Of a DNA stretch of 64,000 bases, positions 12,283 through 22,781 are shown piece by piece. The notes under the pieces were generated by a model that ran no database searches, had not been told where the DNA came from, and worked only from the letters and a program-made list of their open reading frames with translations. Position numbers and translations under genes: made by a program. Position 1 is the first letter of the stretch, and every line of letters starts with the position of its first letter. This DNA comes from Sinonovacula constricta (lineage: Eukaryota; Mollusca; Bivalvia; Cardiida; Solecurtidae): contig CM017564.1 of the NCBI GenBank assembly GCA_007844125.1, positions 22,128,034-22,192,033 on the forward strand, in the 5' to 3' direction.

Positions 12283-13122
12283 ATGGCTCTATGCATCTTA
12301 TAAAATGTGTTAGCACAACAATTGGTTCTATGCATCTTATACAATGTGTTAGCACAACCATTGACTCTATGCATCTTATACAATGTGTTAGCACAACCAT
12401 TGGCTCTATACATCTTATACAATGTGTTAGCAAAGCCATCGGCTATGTGCTTCTTATACAATGTGTTAGCACAACCATTGGCACTATACATCTTATACAA
12501 TGTGTTAACACAACCATTGGCTCTAAGCATCTTATACAATGTGTTAGCACAACCATTGGCTCTATACATCTTATACAATGTGTTAGCAAAGCCATCGGCC
12601 CTATGCATCTTATACAATGTGTTAGCAAAGCCATTGGCTCTATACATCTTATACAATGTGTTAGCAAAGCCATCGGCCCTATGCATCTTATACAATGTGT
12701 TAGCACAACCATTGGCTCTATACATCTTTAACAATGTGTTAGCAAAGCCATCGGCCCTATGCATCTTATACAATGTGTTAGCACAACCATTGGCTCTATA
12801 CATCTTATACAATGTGTTAGCACAACCATTGGCTCTATGCATCTTATACAATATGTTAGCACAACCATTGGCTCTATGCATCTTATACAATGTGTTATCA
12901 CAGCCATTGGCTCTCTGCATCTTATACAATGTGTTAGCACAACCATTGGCCCTTTGCATCTTATACAATGTGTTAGCACAACCATCGGCTATGTGCTTCT
13001 TATACAATGTGTTAGCACAACCATTGACTCTATACATCTTATACAATGTGTTAGCACAACCATTGACTCTATGCATCTTATACAATGTCTTAGCACAACC
13101 ATTGACTCTATGCATCTTATAG
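12275..13122 (+). repeat. 39-bp tandem array (about 21-22 units)
   Basis: Direct repeats with an exact 39-bp period (agcacaaccattgg landmarks at 12312 and 12351). The unit is gtgttagcacaaccattgg followed by ctctatgcatcttatacaat. Variant units (agcaaagccatcggccctat) alternate with the main type at 12580-12770. Because 39 is divisible by three and the unit lacks stops in several frames, long frames stay open on both strands; these are repeat artefacts. Confidence 0.97.
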
Positions 13123-13992
13123 ACCCTTTCAGTTATTATCGGTTTTCAATTACCTCCCCCTTGGTGACGTCATACGAGGATTGTTATTCGATTCGGGCTG
13201 AATACGCGTCAAACGTAAACATCATTGAAAGAGAAAACTACAACGATTGTGTGGGTATGTTTGATTTCTTTATGATGTGTTGTTGTATTTGCAATAATAG
13301 TGTTTGTTTATTGTTATTGTCTCTCCATAAGTTGTGCGTAAATTTTGATAGTCATGAGTTTTCGCGATAAATAAAATGTGAAAAACTGTCTTGATGATTT
13401 CTTTTAGAACTAAGTAAAAACGGTTTAATATAGTATTTTGGTGGGAATAGTGATTGTTTTAACTTAGTGAGATAGTGGAACAAATAACACATAGAAATAA
13501 TTGATTTCTCTATATTTTTAAAGTTAAAATTGGCGACCATGTTTATGCAGAGAAATTGTACACGGCAACGCCGATGAATATTGCAGCTGTTTCAAACACC
13601 AAACCTGACGGTACAGAATTTCAAGATTGCCAGAAAATAGGGAGTGACAAGAAACACAAGTTACTTTTTCTGTACATAGTTTTTGTTCATTTTGTATATT
13701 TGTATTCCACATCATCAAGATAAAAATGAAATAATGACGAGGTTGTGGTATTATACCACAACACAACTATTGAGTATTTACCCACATTTACATATCTACA
13801 CACTTGCATCCAACAGGCATAGATTTTGGTATAGATATAGCTGTTGGAACTTTGATACAGGGATCTAGTTATCATCAGGCACACTGGTATAGATATAGCT
13901 TATGGATAAAGGTAATCTGGGTATAATACTTAAGCTCTTCTTTACATTAATGAGACCCCTGGTTCTAAAGATCATTTTCTTTCTTTTTTCAG
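13123..13992. other. Upstream region of the transposase pseudogene
   Basis: Contains cccccttggtgacgtcatac at 13155, a possible CRE-like TGACGTCA, and a GT-rich donor-like gtgtgggtatgtttg near 13248. A first exon of the THAP protein could lie here but cannot be proved. The segment ends in a pyrimidine-rich acceptor, ttctttcttttttcag. Confidence 0.35.
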
Positions 13993-15134
13993 TCAAATCG
14001 AGTATGCTGTGTACCAGAATGTCATACAACAGGTTATTCATTGATTGAGGGTCATGGAAAACTGAGTTATCATGCCTTTCCAGATGTAAATGACCCACTT
14101 CGAGCTGTTTGGTTGGCCAAAATCAGGCGAGATGAAGACAACATTTTAAGGTATTAGTAATATACGCAATCTACATTTTTTGTTACATCGCACTAACACA
14201 ATTATTGTCATTTTGGCGATGTCCAGCTAATTATTGCTGGTGGAAGACCCGAGAAGTATGTCTGGTTAGAACCACTTGAGCACCACAGATTGACAGGAAA
14301 ACCTCCTCACATGAAAGTTCTCACCCCGTCCTGGACTCGAACCCTTGCGGTGAGGGGCTGAGGAGTTTCAAGTCAGCGACTATAACCGCTTAGGTAATGG
14401 AAAGGTATTTTATGATACAAGCCTTTATTTTCAAGAATTATTTTTAGAATTTTCTTTTGGAAAATTAGATTAAAAAAACAACAACATTATTTACAAACAT
14501 AAAGAGAATACATATGAAATATTAAGTGAAAAAAAGTATATAAAAATATTAAAACTTTTTTGTTAAGCTGTGGCATGTATTTATTTATTTGCAGGTCATG
14601 AATGACAACAAGAGTGATAATTGACTGTACAGAAATAAAGATAGAAATGACATCATCACTGCTTTTGAAAAGTCAGACTTACAGTAATTATAAGAGTGCC
14701 AATACATTAAAAGGTTTAGTAGGAATCTCACCTTCGGGTAGCATAACATTTGTTAGCCAATTGTATCATGGCAATATCTCTGATAGAGAAATTACACTGC
14801 GCAGTGGCTTCCTTGGGCTTGATTTTGAGAAATGTGACAGCGTAATGGTCGACAAGGGATTTAACATTCAAGATCTTTTGGATAATACATCAGTGAGACT
14901 AATATTCCACCATTCTTAGGACAGTATGATCAAATGACTAGTAATGAGGTTAGGATGACACAAAGTATAGCAGCAGAAAGAATTCACGTAGAAAGAGCCG
15001 TTAACAAAAAAAACTTTCATATTTTTTACCAGATCATTCCAGTTTCTCTGTTTGGAACAATAAATCAAATATGGACTGTCTGGGCCTTGCCAACACTGTT
15101 CCAGGACCCTATTATATCATGTACTGGAAATTAA
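13993..15134 (+). pseudogene. THAP-DDE transposase gene, broken
   Basis: Exon 13993-14150 follows a good acceptor (cttttttcag) and ends at a GT donor. It encodes the start of a THAP zinc finger: CCVPECHTTG, then SYHAFPDV and WLAKIRRDED. The second zinc pair (C-x2-H) would be in a following exon that is absent. Exon 14595-15134 follows tttatttgcag and encodes a DDE_Tnp_4-type catalytic domain. Its landmarks are IIDCTEIKIE (first Asp), SQTYSNYKS, GLVGISPSGS, DSVMVDKGF (second Asp) and ERIHVERAV (Glu). The frame shifts by one base near 14900-14915: the domain breaks after SVRLIFHHS and resumes as IPPFLGQYDQMTSNEVR in another frame. The usual HTH segment between THAP and DDE is missing; only ~440 bp separate the exons, half of it SINE B. 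It fits the THAP-bearing ISL2EU/PIF-like transposases. Confidence 0.8.
14178..14400 (-). mobile_element. SINE family B, copy 1 (tRNA-Ser-like head)
   Basis: Read on the minus strand, the head has AGCGGTTATAGTCGC, then GACTTGAAACTCC, then a B box GGGTTCGAGTCC. The block around ACTTGAAA resembles the anticodon loop (UGA) of eukaryotic tRNA-Ser. The body continues to a 3' end complementary to tttttgttacatcgcacta. It matches 56427-56580 in the same orientation, and that copy lacks ~45 bp in the middle. This copy lies in the intron of the transposase pseudogene. Confidence 0.75.
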
Positions 15135-15817
15135 AACAAAGTCTGCTTTACAATCCTACAATGAAGACCATATTTGGTACAGGGCAAAGGAATTTTAAAA
15201 CTGGGGTGGTCTTAATGAGGTTTGTTATTAATAATTCAGTAAATTATAAATTCTGTATCATTACAAGCATGGTAAATGCTGTGTTAATATTGCAGTGTTG
15301 TTGGACTGGAACTGTTTTTTTTTTCCACTGTTATCATGCATACATAAATTATAGGGCTTACATGTTCATCAATAATTAATTAGTAGAATAATGTATATAA
15401 CATTATTCAAGGTAGAACATCATTGTATATTTTTATTGATAGTTCATATACTTGTTAAAAAGGTTATTTGTATAAAAATAAAAGTTTGAAGAATGAAGAA
15501 AAAAATGATGAATTATTTCTTGTTGGAACCATTCATTATCAGTTAAACTGGAGTAAATCTGTCTAAAACAGCCACCAAAGGAAAGTCTGCCCCAACCACT
15601 GTGGTAACATTTGACTACGTGGGGGCTAATTTTCATACAAAAGCTATAAATGCCACTGGTACAACATTTTCATGTGGACATAAAATCTGTCTTATTTCCA
15701 GCAAATCCAGCTGCTACCATTAATGGAATGTGAGATGTGTTTTTTTGCACAGCATAGTTTCTTTTCTCTCAATTTCATTTTTATTTGTTTTGCAATCAAT
15801 CCACAGATTTAAATGAT
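15135..15817. other. 3' side of the transposase pseudogene; no other gene
   Basis: A short AT-rich region after the transposase stop. A further reading frame to 15379 is uninformative. Nothing else is recognised before the SINE insertion. Confidence 0.5.
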
Positions 15818-15833
15818 CTCACAAGTAACTGGA

Positions 15834-16105
15834 ACCAGCCTCAATAGCTCAATTGGTAGAGCGTCGGCTTGCGGATCGGAGGTCGCGGGTTCAAACCTCG
15901 GCCGGGTCCAATCAAAGACTTTGAAGTTAGTAATAGTTGCTTCCCTCCTAACGCTCGGGGCTAAGGGAACAGCATTAAGCCTGACTCGGTGTCAGTATAA
16001 TGGACCTGCCGGGTTCAGTCCTTGGGCACCTCATAAATGCCCCTGTGCTATAATGATAGAAATGTTGCTGCACAGTATCGGCAAGAATGCCGGAAAATCC
16101 CATCC
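15834..16105 (+). mobile_element. SINE family A, copy 1, with target-site duplications
   Basis: A 272-bp element bounded by identical 16-bp direct repeats, CTCACAAGTAACTGGA, at 15818-15833 and 16106-16121. The 5' head is tRNA-like: D arm GCTCAATTGGTAGAGC and B box GGTTCAAACCTC. The body carries ccctcctaacgctcggggct and gcacctcataaatgcccctg. The 3' end is aaaatcccatcc, with no poly-A. A second copy runs on the minus strand at 52446-52721. The paired duplications show insertion by target-primed retrotransposition. A long frame across the element is a coincidence. Confidence 0.93.
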
Positions 16106-16121
16106 CTCACAAGTAACTGGA

Positions 16122-17961
16122 TTCAAAACGAATCAAATCCATTTATTAATGAATAAACATTGGAATTTTTACCAAAACCAAGTAATTGTATGCTTACAAT
16201 TATAAAATGACAGTAGTAACAAATAACAGCACAAAGCATATCCAGTAACAGATAAAATTTATTTCATTTAAACAACAGGCTTGAAAATAAAAGCAGTGAG
16301 AAAAGCAAATCATGAAACTGGCCATTTTAATTGCACAAGCATCCCACTAGTCACATGAATATTAATAAACATGGTTTTAAGATAAAAAAATATGCACATC
16401 AGGATCAAATCATGAAACTGAACAATTCAGTTACAAAAACATCACAAAAATCTCACAAATAGGCTTTGAGATTCTTCCAGGTAAACCTCCTGAAAGGATT
16501 TTAAATAACAGTAACCTTTACCCTTATTCATTCTTATCACAGAGAGGTATAAATTACAATAAATATAATAAGTGAATAAATTATGTTATTCGAATAGCAA
16601 ACACAGTACACCTTGCATGCTGATCCGAGTCTACTCTGATGGTAAAAGCTTGTTTCTTTTGACTTCACTGTTTGGCATCTACTTTTCAACCAAATCCTCA
16701 ATTTGCTCAATTTTCATTTCTCTGTCGCCCTCGGAAGTTGGGCTCCAGGAATCTCATTCACAGTAATCTGAATTAAAAATGAATATATATTTAAACATAT
16801 ATATATATTATATAGTTTTTTATGACTGACTCAGTTTGTGTTGAACTGATTTTGTGATTCACATAAATCAAAAATATTTTTAAAGACACTGATTTCCCAA
16901 TATTACACAAAATATCATTTAACTATTTGGGAAAACATTATGATAATTCTTGGGAAAATAATCTTATCACATGGTGTAATGGCAGTTTCCATACTTCTTA
17001 CAATATGTGAACAGCTTGCACCAGCCTGTAAACCGTTTTTGTTCCCATTATTTTATTACCATACATAGAGGATTTTTGTTTTACTGTGTGAATAATATTC
17101 TATACTAAAATTCTTATTAGTGGATTTCCCCCAATAAAAATTAGAGATTTGTTTTTCACACATCTTACCAGGAGACAAACAGACCATCATGTGGTAAGAA
17201 TCTTCTGTGATTTTTTAAATTAATACTTGTTTGACCCAAGATAAAGCAATCCATAGAACATATCAATAATGATCAGTATAAGATTGTTGGGGAGTAACAA
17301 CAATAAACTGGTGGCCCTCTGAAGCAGGCCATTATAGATTTGGGTTTTAATGAACCAGACTTATTTAAAACTGAATCACAAGCTATATTTTCCAATTAAC
17401 ATTTACCACACAAGTAATACTAATACTACATTAATTGCAAATCAGCATATGATATGACTGTTCAAGATCTGAATTCCATCATTTGTCTATTTATTTTTCT
17501 TTGATTTCGAACCCATCACTGGAATATAATCATTTACACATTAAAGACCAAGATTGTTACATGAACTAAGAATAAAATTTTAAAATATAAACAAGAGGTG
17601 CTATGTTAAAGGTGGTATCCAACAATTTGTCTATATCAAATACATGTAATGATATATTACCCCTGCTTTGGGAAATATGCATTATATGGGCATAATTTCA
17701 GCAAAAATTCATACTTTAGTCTAAGTAAAGACAATCTTCAACACTACCTATATTGGTATACAGTACAAAATGGAAAAAAAAACATACTTAATGTTCATTC
17801 TTCCCAAATATATAAATAAGCATGATAGAGGTGTCTAATAAAAATAGATATCAACGTCAGAGCGAAAGTTATCCCAAACCTAATCTAAAAATAGCTATCT
17901 CTGCAGCATGGATCATGCGTGATCTAATACAAGAGAGACATGCGATTATAAATACCATTTC
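16122..17961. other. No gene seen
   Basis: AT-rich sequence with a short (AT)n run near 16790-16815. No supported coding region. Confidence 0.55.
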
Positions 17962-19740
17962 CTACTCCAGCTGCACAATCACCGGCTGTCTCTAGCTCAT
18001 ACAATTTGGTTAGCTCAACGTTTCGACTCATATTGCCAGTTCAGCTTGTTTCATATACTAAACTTACTTAAATATCTAACGCATTTGGATTTGATGCCTC
18101 ACACAGTAAAACAAAACAAAAAACACAAAGTTATTGCTTATTTAAATGCCGTCGCCATGAAACAAACACATAATAATGAGACGCTCTATTTGCAACTGGA
18201 ACTTTTTCTTCGATATAAAAACTTGCTGTGCATGCGTTTATTTTCATATGCGACTGTGCACTTACTCGACGTTATCAGAAGGTGTCACTTATTTCAGTGA
18301 TAGTTTCGTGCTGTTATTGTTTCGTTTTAATGTGTTCTGTGTGACGCCTGTATACTCTAGCTATACCTTACCATAGCCTCCAAAGGCGGTAACTGTCGTG
18401 TTTGCTCTATTTATTAAATTATTCATCAAATATTTGTTCTTTCTTTTGCATTTAACTTGCTTGTAAAAACACGTGTCTTGTGTGCCTTTCCAAATGTTGT
18501 TATACGTTGCAATACTCAAAGGACTTTGTCAGATATTCTTATTATTTACGCTTTCATATGTCATTACAATTTGTTTTAAAAACAAACAATACGAATTAAA
18601 TTTGGTAAAAGCGGCTTTTGCCTTCCTTTTTCCTAAATTAACCAACTGTTCACCACAAAATCTGATATTCTGTTATGTAATAAAGGTAAACAGCATTCAT
18701 TCAAATCAATTCCAACTTTACCTATTACCATCGTGTTCTCTTCATATATTATTTGTAATTTGTAAATTTCTAATTTAGGAGTTAAGGATTTAGCAGAAAC
18801 ATGTCCATGTTTCTATAAATTAAAGTTTTCTCTTCATATCTTATTTGTCCTTTGTATATTTCTAATATAGAAGTTTACGATTGGCAACATATCTGTTACT
18901 TAGTAAAAGAATGTAACACCGGAGCAACGTGTCCATGTTTCGTTTTACCATTTCCATCGGACGGCTCTGGACAGTTTGAAGATAACTGTATAGATGGATG
19001 TTATGGCAGGAAATGGTTTACCATAGGACATGATATAACATGTGTTCAGACAACAGTATTATACATGTATGTCTAGACGCCTTTTACTTTAGCCGTGTAA
19101 CAACAAAATACTATATTAGCATGGATACTTCTCCACAGATCCCCTGTATCATGTTAACCAAGATATTCCCCAAACTGTCAATCGGACACATCCTGCTGTA
19201 TATTATGTCACGAAGATTATTATTCGTCGGGATCCAACAAGTGTGTTGAATGTAAGACACCGTGTCATTCATGTCATTCATGCAATTCACAAAGAATATG
19301 TATATTTTGTAAAATCGGTTTCTATCGTGATCAAAAGAGAGACAGTTATAGAAATATAGTAAACCATTCTGCCCTTCGTCTGTAAAAGGTTTATGTCTCA
19401 ATTGATGCAATTATCAAACGGTTGGATGTAGTGTAGAAAATAACCTGTATAAACAGAATTTAACGGCATCTGTTGGTCCAATAGGCAATGTCTACGACAA
19501 ATGAATTGACGCTTTGTATGGAATTGTGTGATATTCACAAAGCAATACTAAAGACGGTTGTAAGGTCAATCGGGTCGCTGGTTTAGATGTACGACAGTAT
19601 ATTATTCAGACAAGTTAGAGTTAGAACTGTAACTGTTCTGGAAACGAAACAACTGGTCAATGTCACATGTGTGAAAATGACTATTTAGCGCTAATTGCAC
19701 GTTACCGTGTCACAGAAAATGTGTATGTGTAAATGGTCAT
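17962..19740 (+). repeat. 1.75-kb duplicated block, copy 2
   Basis: Same order and orientation as 10520-12275. It starts at caccggctgtc and ends at gtgtatgtgtaaatgg. The flank after it is unrelated to the 39-bp array that follows copy 1, so either the array expanded only at copy 1 or copy 2 lost it. Confidence 0.9.
18885..19732 (+). pseudogene. Multiple-EGF-like fragment, broken, copy 2
   Basis: The same three pieces as copy 1. The first piece (18897-19040) is fully open here: CNTGATCPCFVLPFPSDGSG, then DNCIDGCYGRKWFTIG. The second (19176-19385, 70 codons) has CVECKTPCHSCHSCNSQRIC and FCKIGFYRD. It is 9 bp longer than copy 1 through an extra HSC-type repeat and keeps cysteines that copy 1 lost. 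The third (19628-19730) has CNCSGNETTGQCHMCEND. The pieces remain in different frames, so this copy is also not a working gene. The different damage in the two copies shows they decayed separately after duplication. The family is the MEGF/SREC-like extracellular EGF type; the parent gene is unknown. Confidence 0.65.
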
Positions 19741-20145
19741 TGCATGTATATTGTAGTAACTGCATGGCAATGAACTGACATGAAAGTAAGATGTTTCCAA
19801 GTTTTTTTTTTATTATTTTCAGGAGATGCACATCGAGCACTGGTTAGTTGTACAGTATTTATGAAATATATCGTATATCATAACTTATATCAGCTAAAGT
19901 TATAAATGCAATCAATAAGCAAATTAACATAGTATGCATAATCACAACAATTGTATTGTTTAATACAATTTGTTGGTTAAGGACATTATCTTAAATACCA
20001 CGACTGTCATAATGACCATAACAACACATCAACAAAATGTCCTATCGGAGGCACATCAGTGTTTAATATCGTCAGAAAAAAATGTTGAACATAAAGGAAG
20101 TATACACAATTAATTAAATAATGAGTTAAAGATGTGTTTCAATTT
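19741..20145. other. No gene seen
   Basis: AT-rich spacer with a poly-T run at 19801-19812 followed by tattttcag. Confidence 0.5.
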
Positions 20146-20655
20146 TGACACTTTTGGCATATGACGTCATGGCATTTATGACGTCATTATATGGTTCTTA
20201 TAATATATCAGCGCTTGTACTGCTTTATTTTATTTTAAACTACTCTCTCATTTGGAATTTTTTGGTTGCCGAGGCTTTTATCTACTGTAAATACTGTACA
20301 TATGTTCATTATATCTGTTTTAACTCCCGATGCAGGTGCTTACTGTTAGTTGTGTCACTTTGACGGGATACTTTTATTTACACTGTTTGTTTGATAGGAA
20401 AACCGTCAGGAAGTGCGAGGTTGGAGCGCTCCACAAACCAGGTTTAAGCACCCCAGTTGGCCCTTTTGCCGACTGACCGTTCTAAGGCGGAAACTGATGT
20501 TTTTTCTTTTTTTTTTCTTTCTTTTTTTTATGTCTCGTCTCTGTGTTTTTTGTCACATTTACATTTACCTTGTCTGCCTTGGTCTGCAGGTAGATAAAAT
20601 TTAAATATCTGTGAAAATTTTGATAGGACCTTTTCTTCTTTACCTATTCATAGAC
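20146..20655 (+). repeat. Dispersed repeat family D, long copy 1
   Basis: About 510 bp matching 38915-39450 in the same orientation. Shared blocks include atatcagcgcttgt, actactctctcatttgga, cccgatgcaggtgcttactg, gaagtgcgaggttggagcgc and taaaatatctg. The core at 20410-20500 (caccccagttggcccttttg, then ccgactgaccgttctaaggc) recurs in at least four more places and can fold into a short stem-loop. Confidence 0.85.
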
Positions 20656-22781
20656 AAAGCGTAAGTAACTGCAGATCTGTGAGTGGTGGTGCTAGAGCTG
20701 GCATTAGCTCTGAATCATCGTGACTTGTATGGTGTGCTGTGAAGCTTAGGAATCCAGTACAACGAAAGTAGTTTTTACCTGCTTTGATTCTGTCTTAATA
20801 TTGAAATTATGCAATATTTGTTTATCTTTGTCTGAAAGTGAATGTTGGTTCTAGTGTAAGGACTGGTGGTGGATAACTCAGCACTCATGATATTTTTATA
20901 ATATACTACACATAGTCTTCAGACAAAAATGTGTTGTTTGAAGGTTTGTCTGCAGGTACAAATTTATCGTGAATATTCTGAAAGGACTGTTTGAGGTGTT
21001 TTAAGTGGTGATAAAAAAGGTTTCTTAATTAAACTAGAAAGAAGGGAGGGGTAGAGTTTAACGCGACGTTTTATTATCTTAAAATGGCTTTCTTCCAAGT
21101 AATGAGTGCTACTGTATCCGTGTTTTCTTTCTTACACCAGCGATCGGCAAACAGATTAAACAGATAAGATATTTCGTTGCAACAAATGTCAAAATCTATT
21201 TCATCTGGCCGGCGATATTTCGGACTCTTGAAGAGTAATTTTCTTAATTCATAGTCATCGATGATGTTTTAAACCTCGGTAATGATAAGGCCAGAAGGTA
21301 AATAACAGAAAGGTGAAGTTGAACAGTTACAAGAATTTTAAGAAAGATCATTCAGGTTAAGATCTGCTACAGTTTAGTTGTAATTTAAAATAAGACCTCT
21401 AAACGTTTGTTTGTACTTATAATACACCCTTGAGCTTTCTTTGTTTTATTGATAATATTTTTGTCCCGAAAGGTACTAAGTAAGTCGATAAAATCAATCC
21501 CTTTATTAATGTATTGGATTTTCATGAAATGGCGTTTGTGTTGCGACTACAGTAATTAGTTTAATTAATGACATTATGACAATTATATACAGACCACAAC
21601 TTGCTAAGTATAGACCTTTTTCATCACTCTATTAAAGTAGCTCAGTTTTGTAAGAGGACTACGTCCTGCAACACGCACGGCATTTTTAAGTTCTTACTCT
21701 AAAGTGTTTTTTGTTTTGTTGTTTTGTTTTGTTTTTACTTATCAATTTTTTTCATCATTTTGATTTATTTTGCAAAAGGCTGTACAATATACATCCTGAA
21801 CTGGACAATTCTGGCTTTTGAATGTTTAAGTTTTATGTTTCTGCTGGTAATATTTTGCACACTTTGGTTAATATTATACACATACTTAGAACTTGTCTTA
21901 TAACAAGACTGTTTTTGTTCTTCGTATTTACTACATTGTAATAGGATCTCATTGTGTTTGATGTCAGTGTGAGAATAGTTATCAAGGTGCTCACTGTTTT
22001 TGTTCATTATATGATGTTTAATCCAATTAAGCTTTACTTGTCAAATCATCTTAAAAAGTACATGTAACCTGCTTGATTTTGAATCAGATCTTAAATTTGA
22101 TAACTTAAACATCCTAATTTTGATTCTGGCAAAGTTTGGTGAAGTATATACCTACAACATGTTATTTGCCACATAATTGTTGAGTATCGTCTTTTAAAAT
22201 ATTTTTTCAGTACAAGATGATGTAGTATGAATCTGGTTGTCAAATTTGGTAATGAGAAGAAACTCTTATAAGAGGTAATATGTTATGCAAATCAGTTCTT
22301 TTGATAACCTTTTCGGCTGTTCTTGCTAAGCAGGCACTTATAAAAGAATATAGTATTGTCCTGTTTAAACAAATGAAGTAGGACATTCAGAAGAATCAAA
22401 CAATATCCAAATATACTAATATTCGCTATATGTTTTCCCCTATTCAAAAATGCTGTTCATTTTGCGTAAGCTACATGAACTTTTGTGACCTCAGAGATTT
22501 GCATATGAGTACACTATTGGCCGATTACTATATTAATGCGTGGAGACGTGGTTTATTGGTCTAAACATAGTAACGCACATTGTTCTTATTGTGGGCTTGT
22601 TAACAAATATTTTCTTTGTTTTTTTCAATTATATTTTAAGTAGCATAAAATCAAACTAAACTTACCGAAAGTAATATGAACAACAATAAAACTACGAATT
22701 ATTTTCACAAAAAATAAAATATACAACATATAAAATTAGGCTTAAGATCGTCGTCTGAAACTGTCGAAAACGTAAACAAAC
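20656..22781. other. No gene seen
   Basis: AT-rich with no recognised domain. The 3' part probably contains the promoter and 5' UTR of the recombinase pseudogene. Confidence 0.5.

Noticed and set aside
12236..13370. Overlapping frames of up to 280 codons on both strands
   Set aside because: They come from the 39-bp array, whose period is a multiple of three.
15813..16205. 130-codon frame
   Set aside because: It runs across SINE A and both target duplications; it is not a gene.
20145..20604. Short frames with Cys- and Phe-rich products (also 38865-39463)
   Set aside because: They lie in the two long copies of family D, are not conserved as protein between the copies and have different stops.
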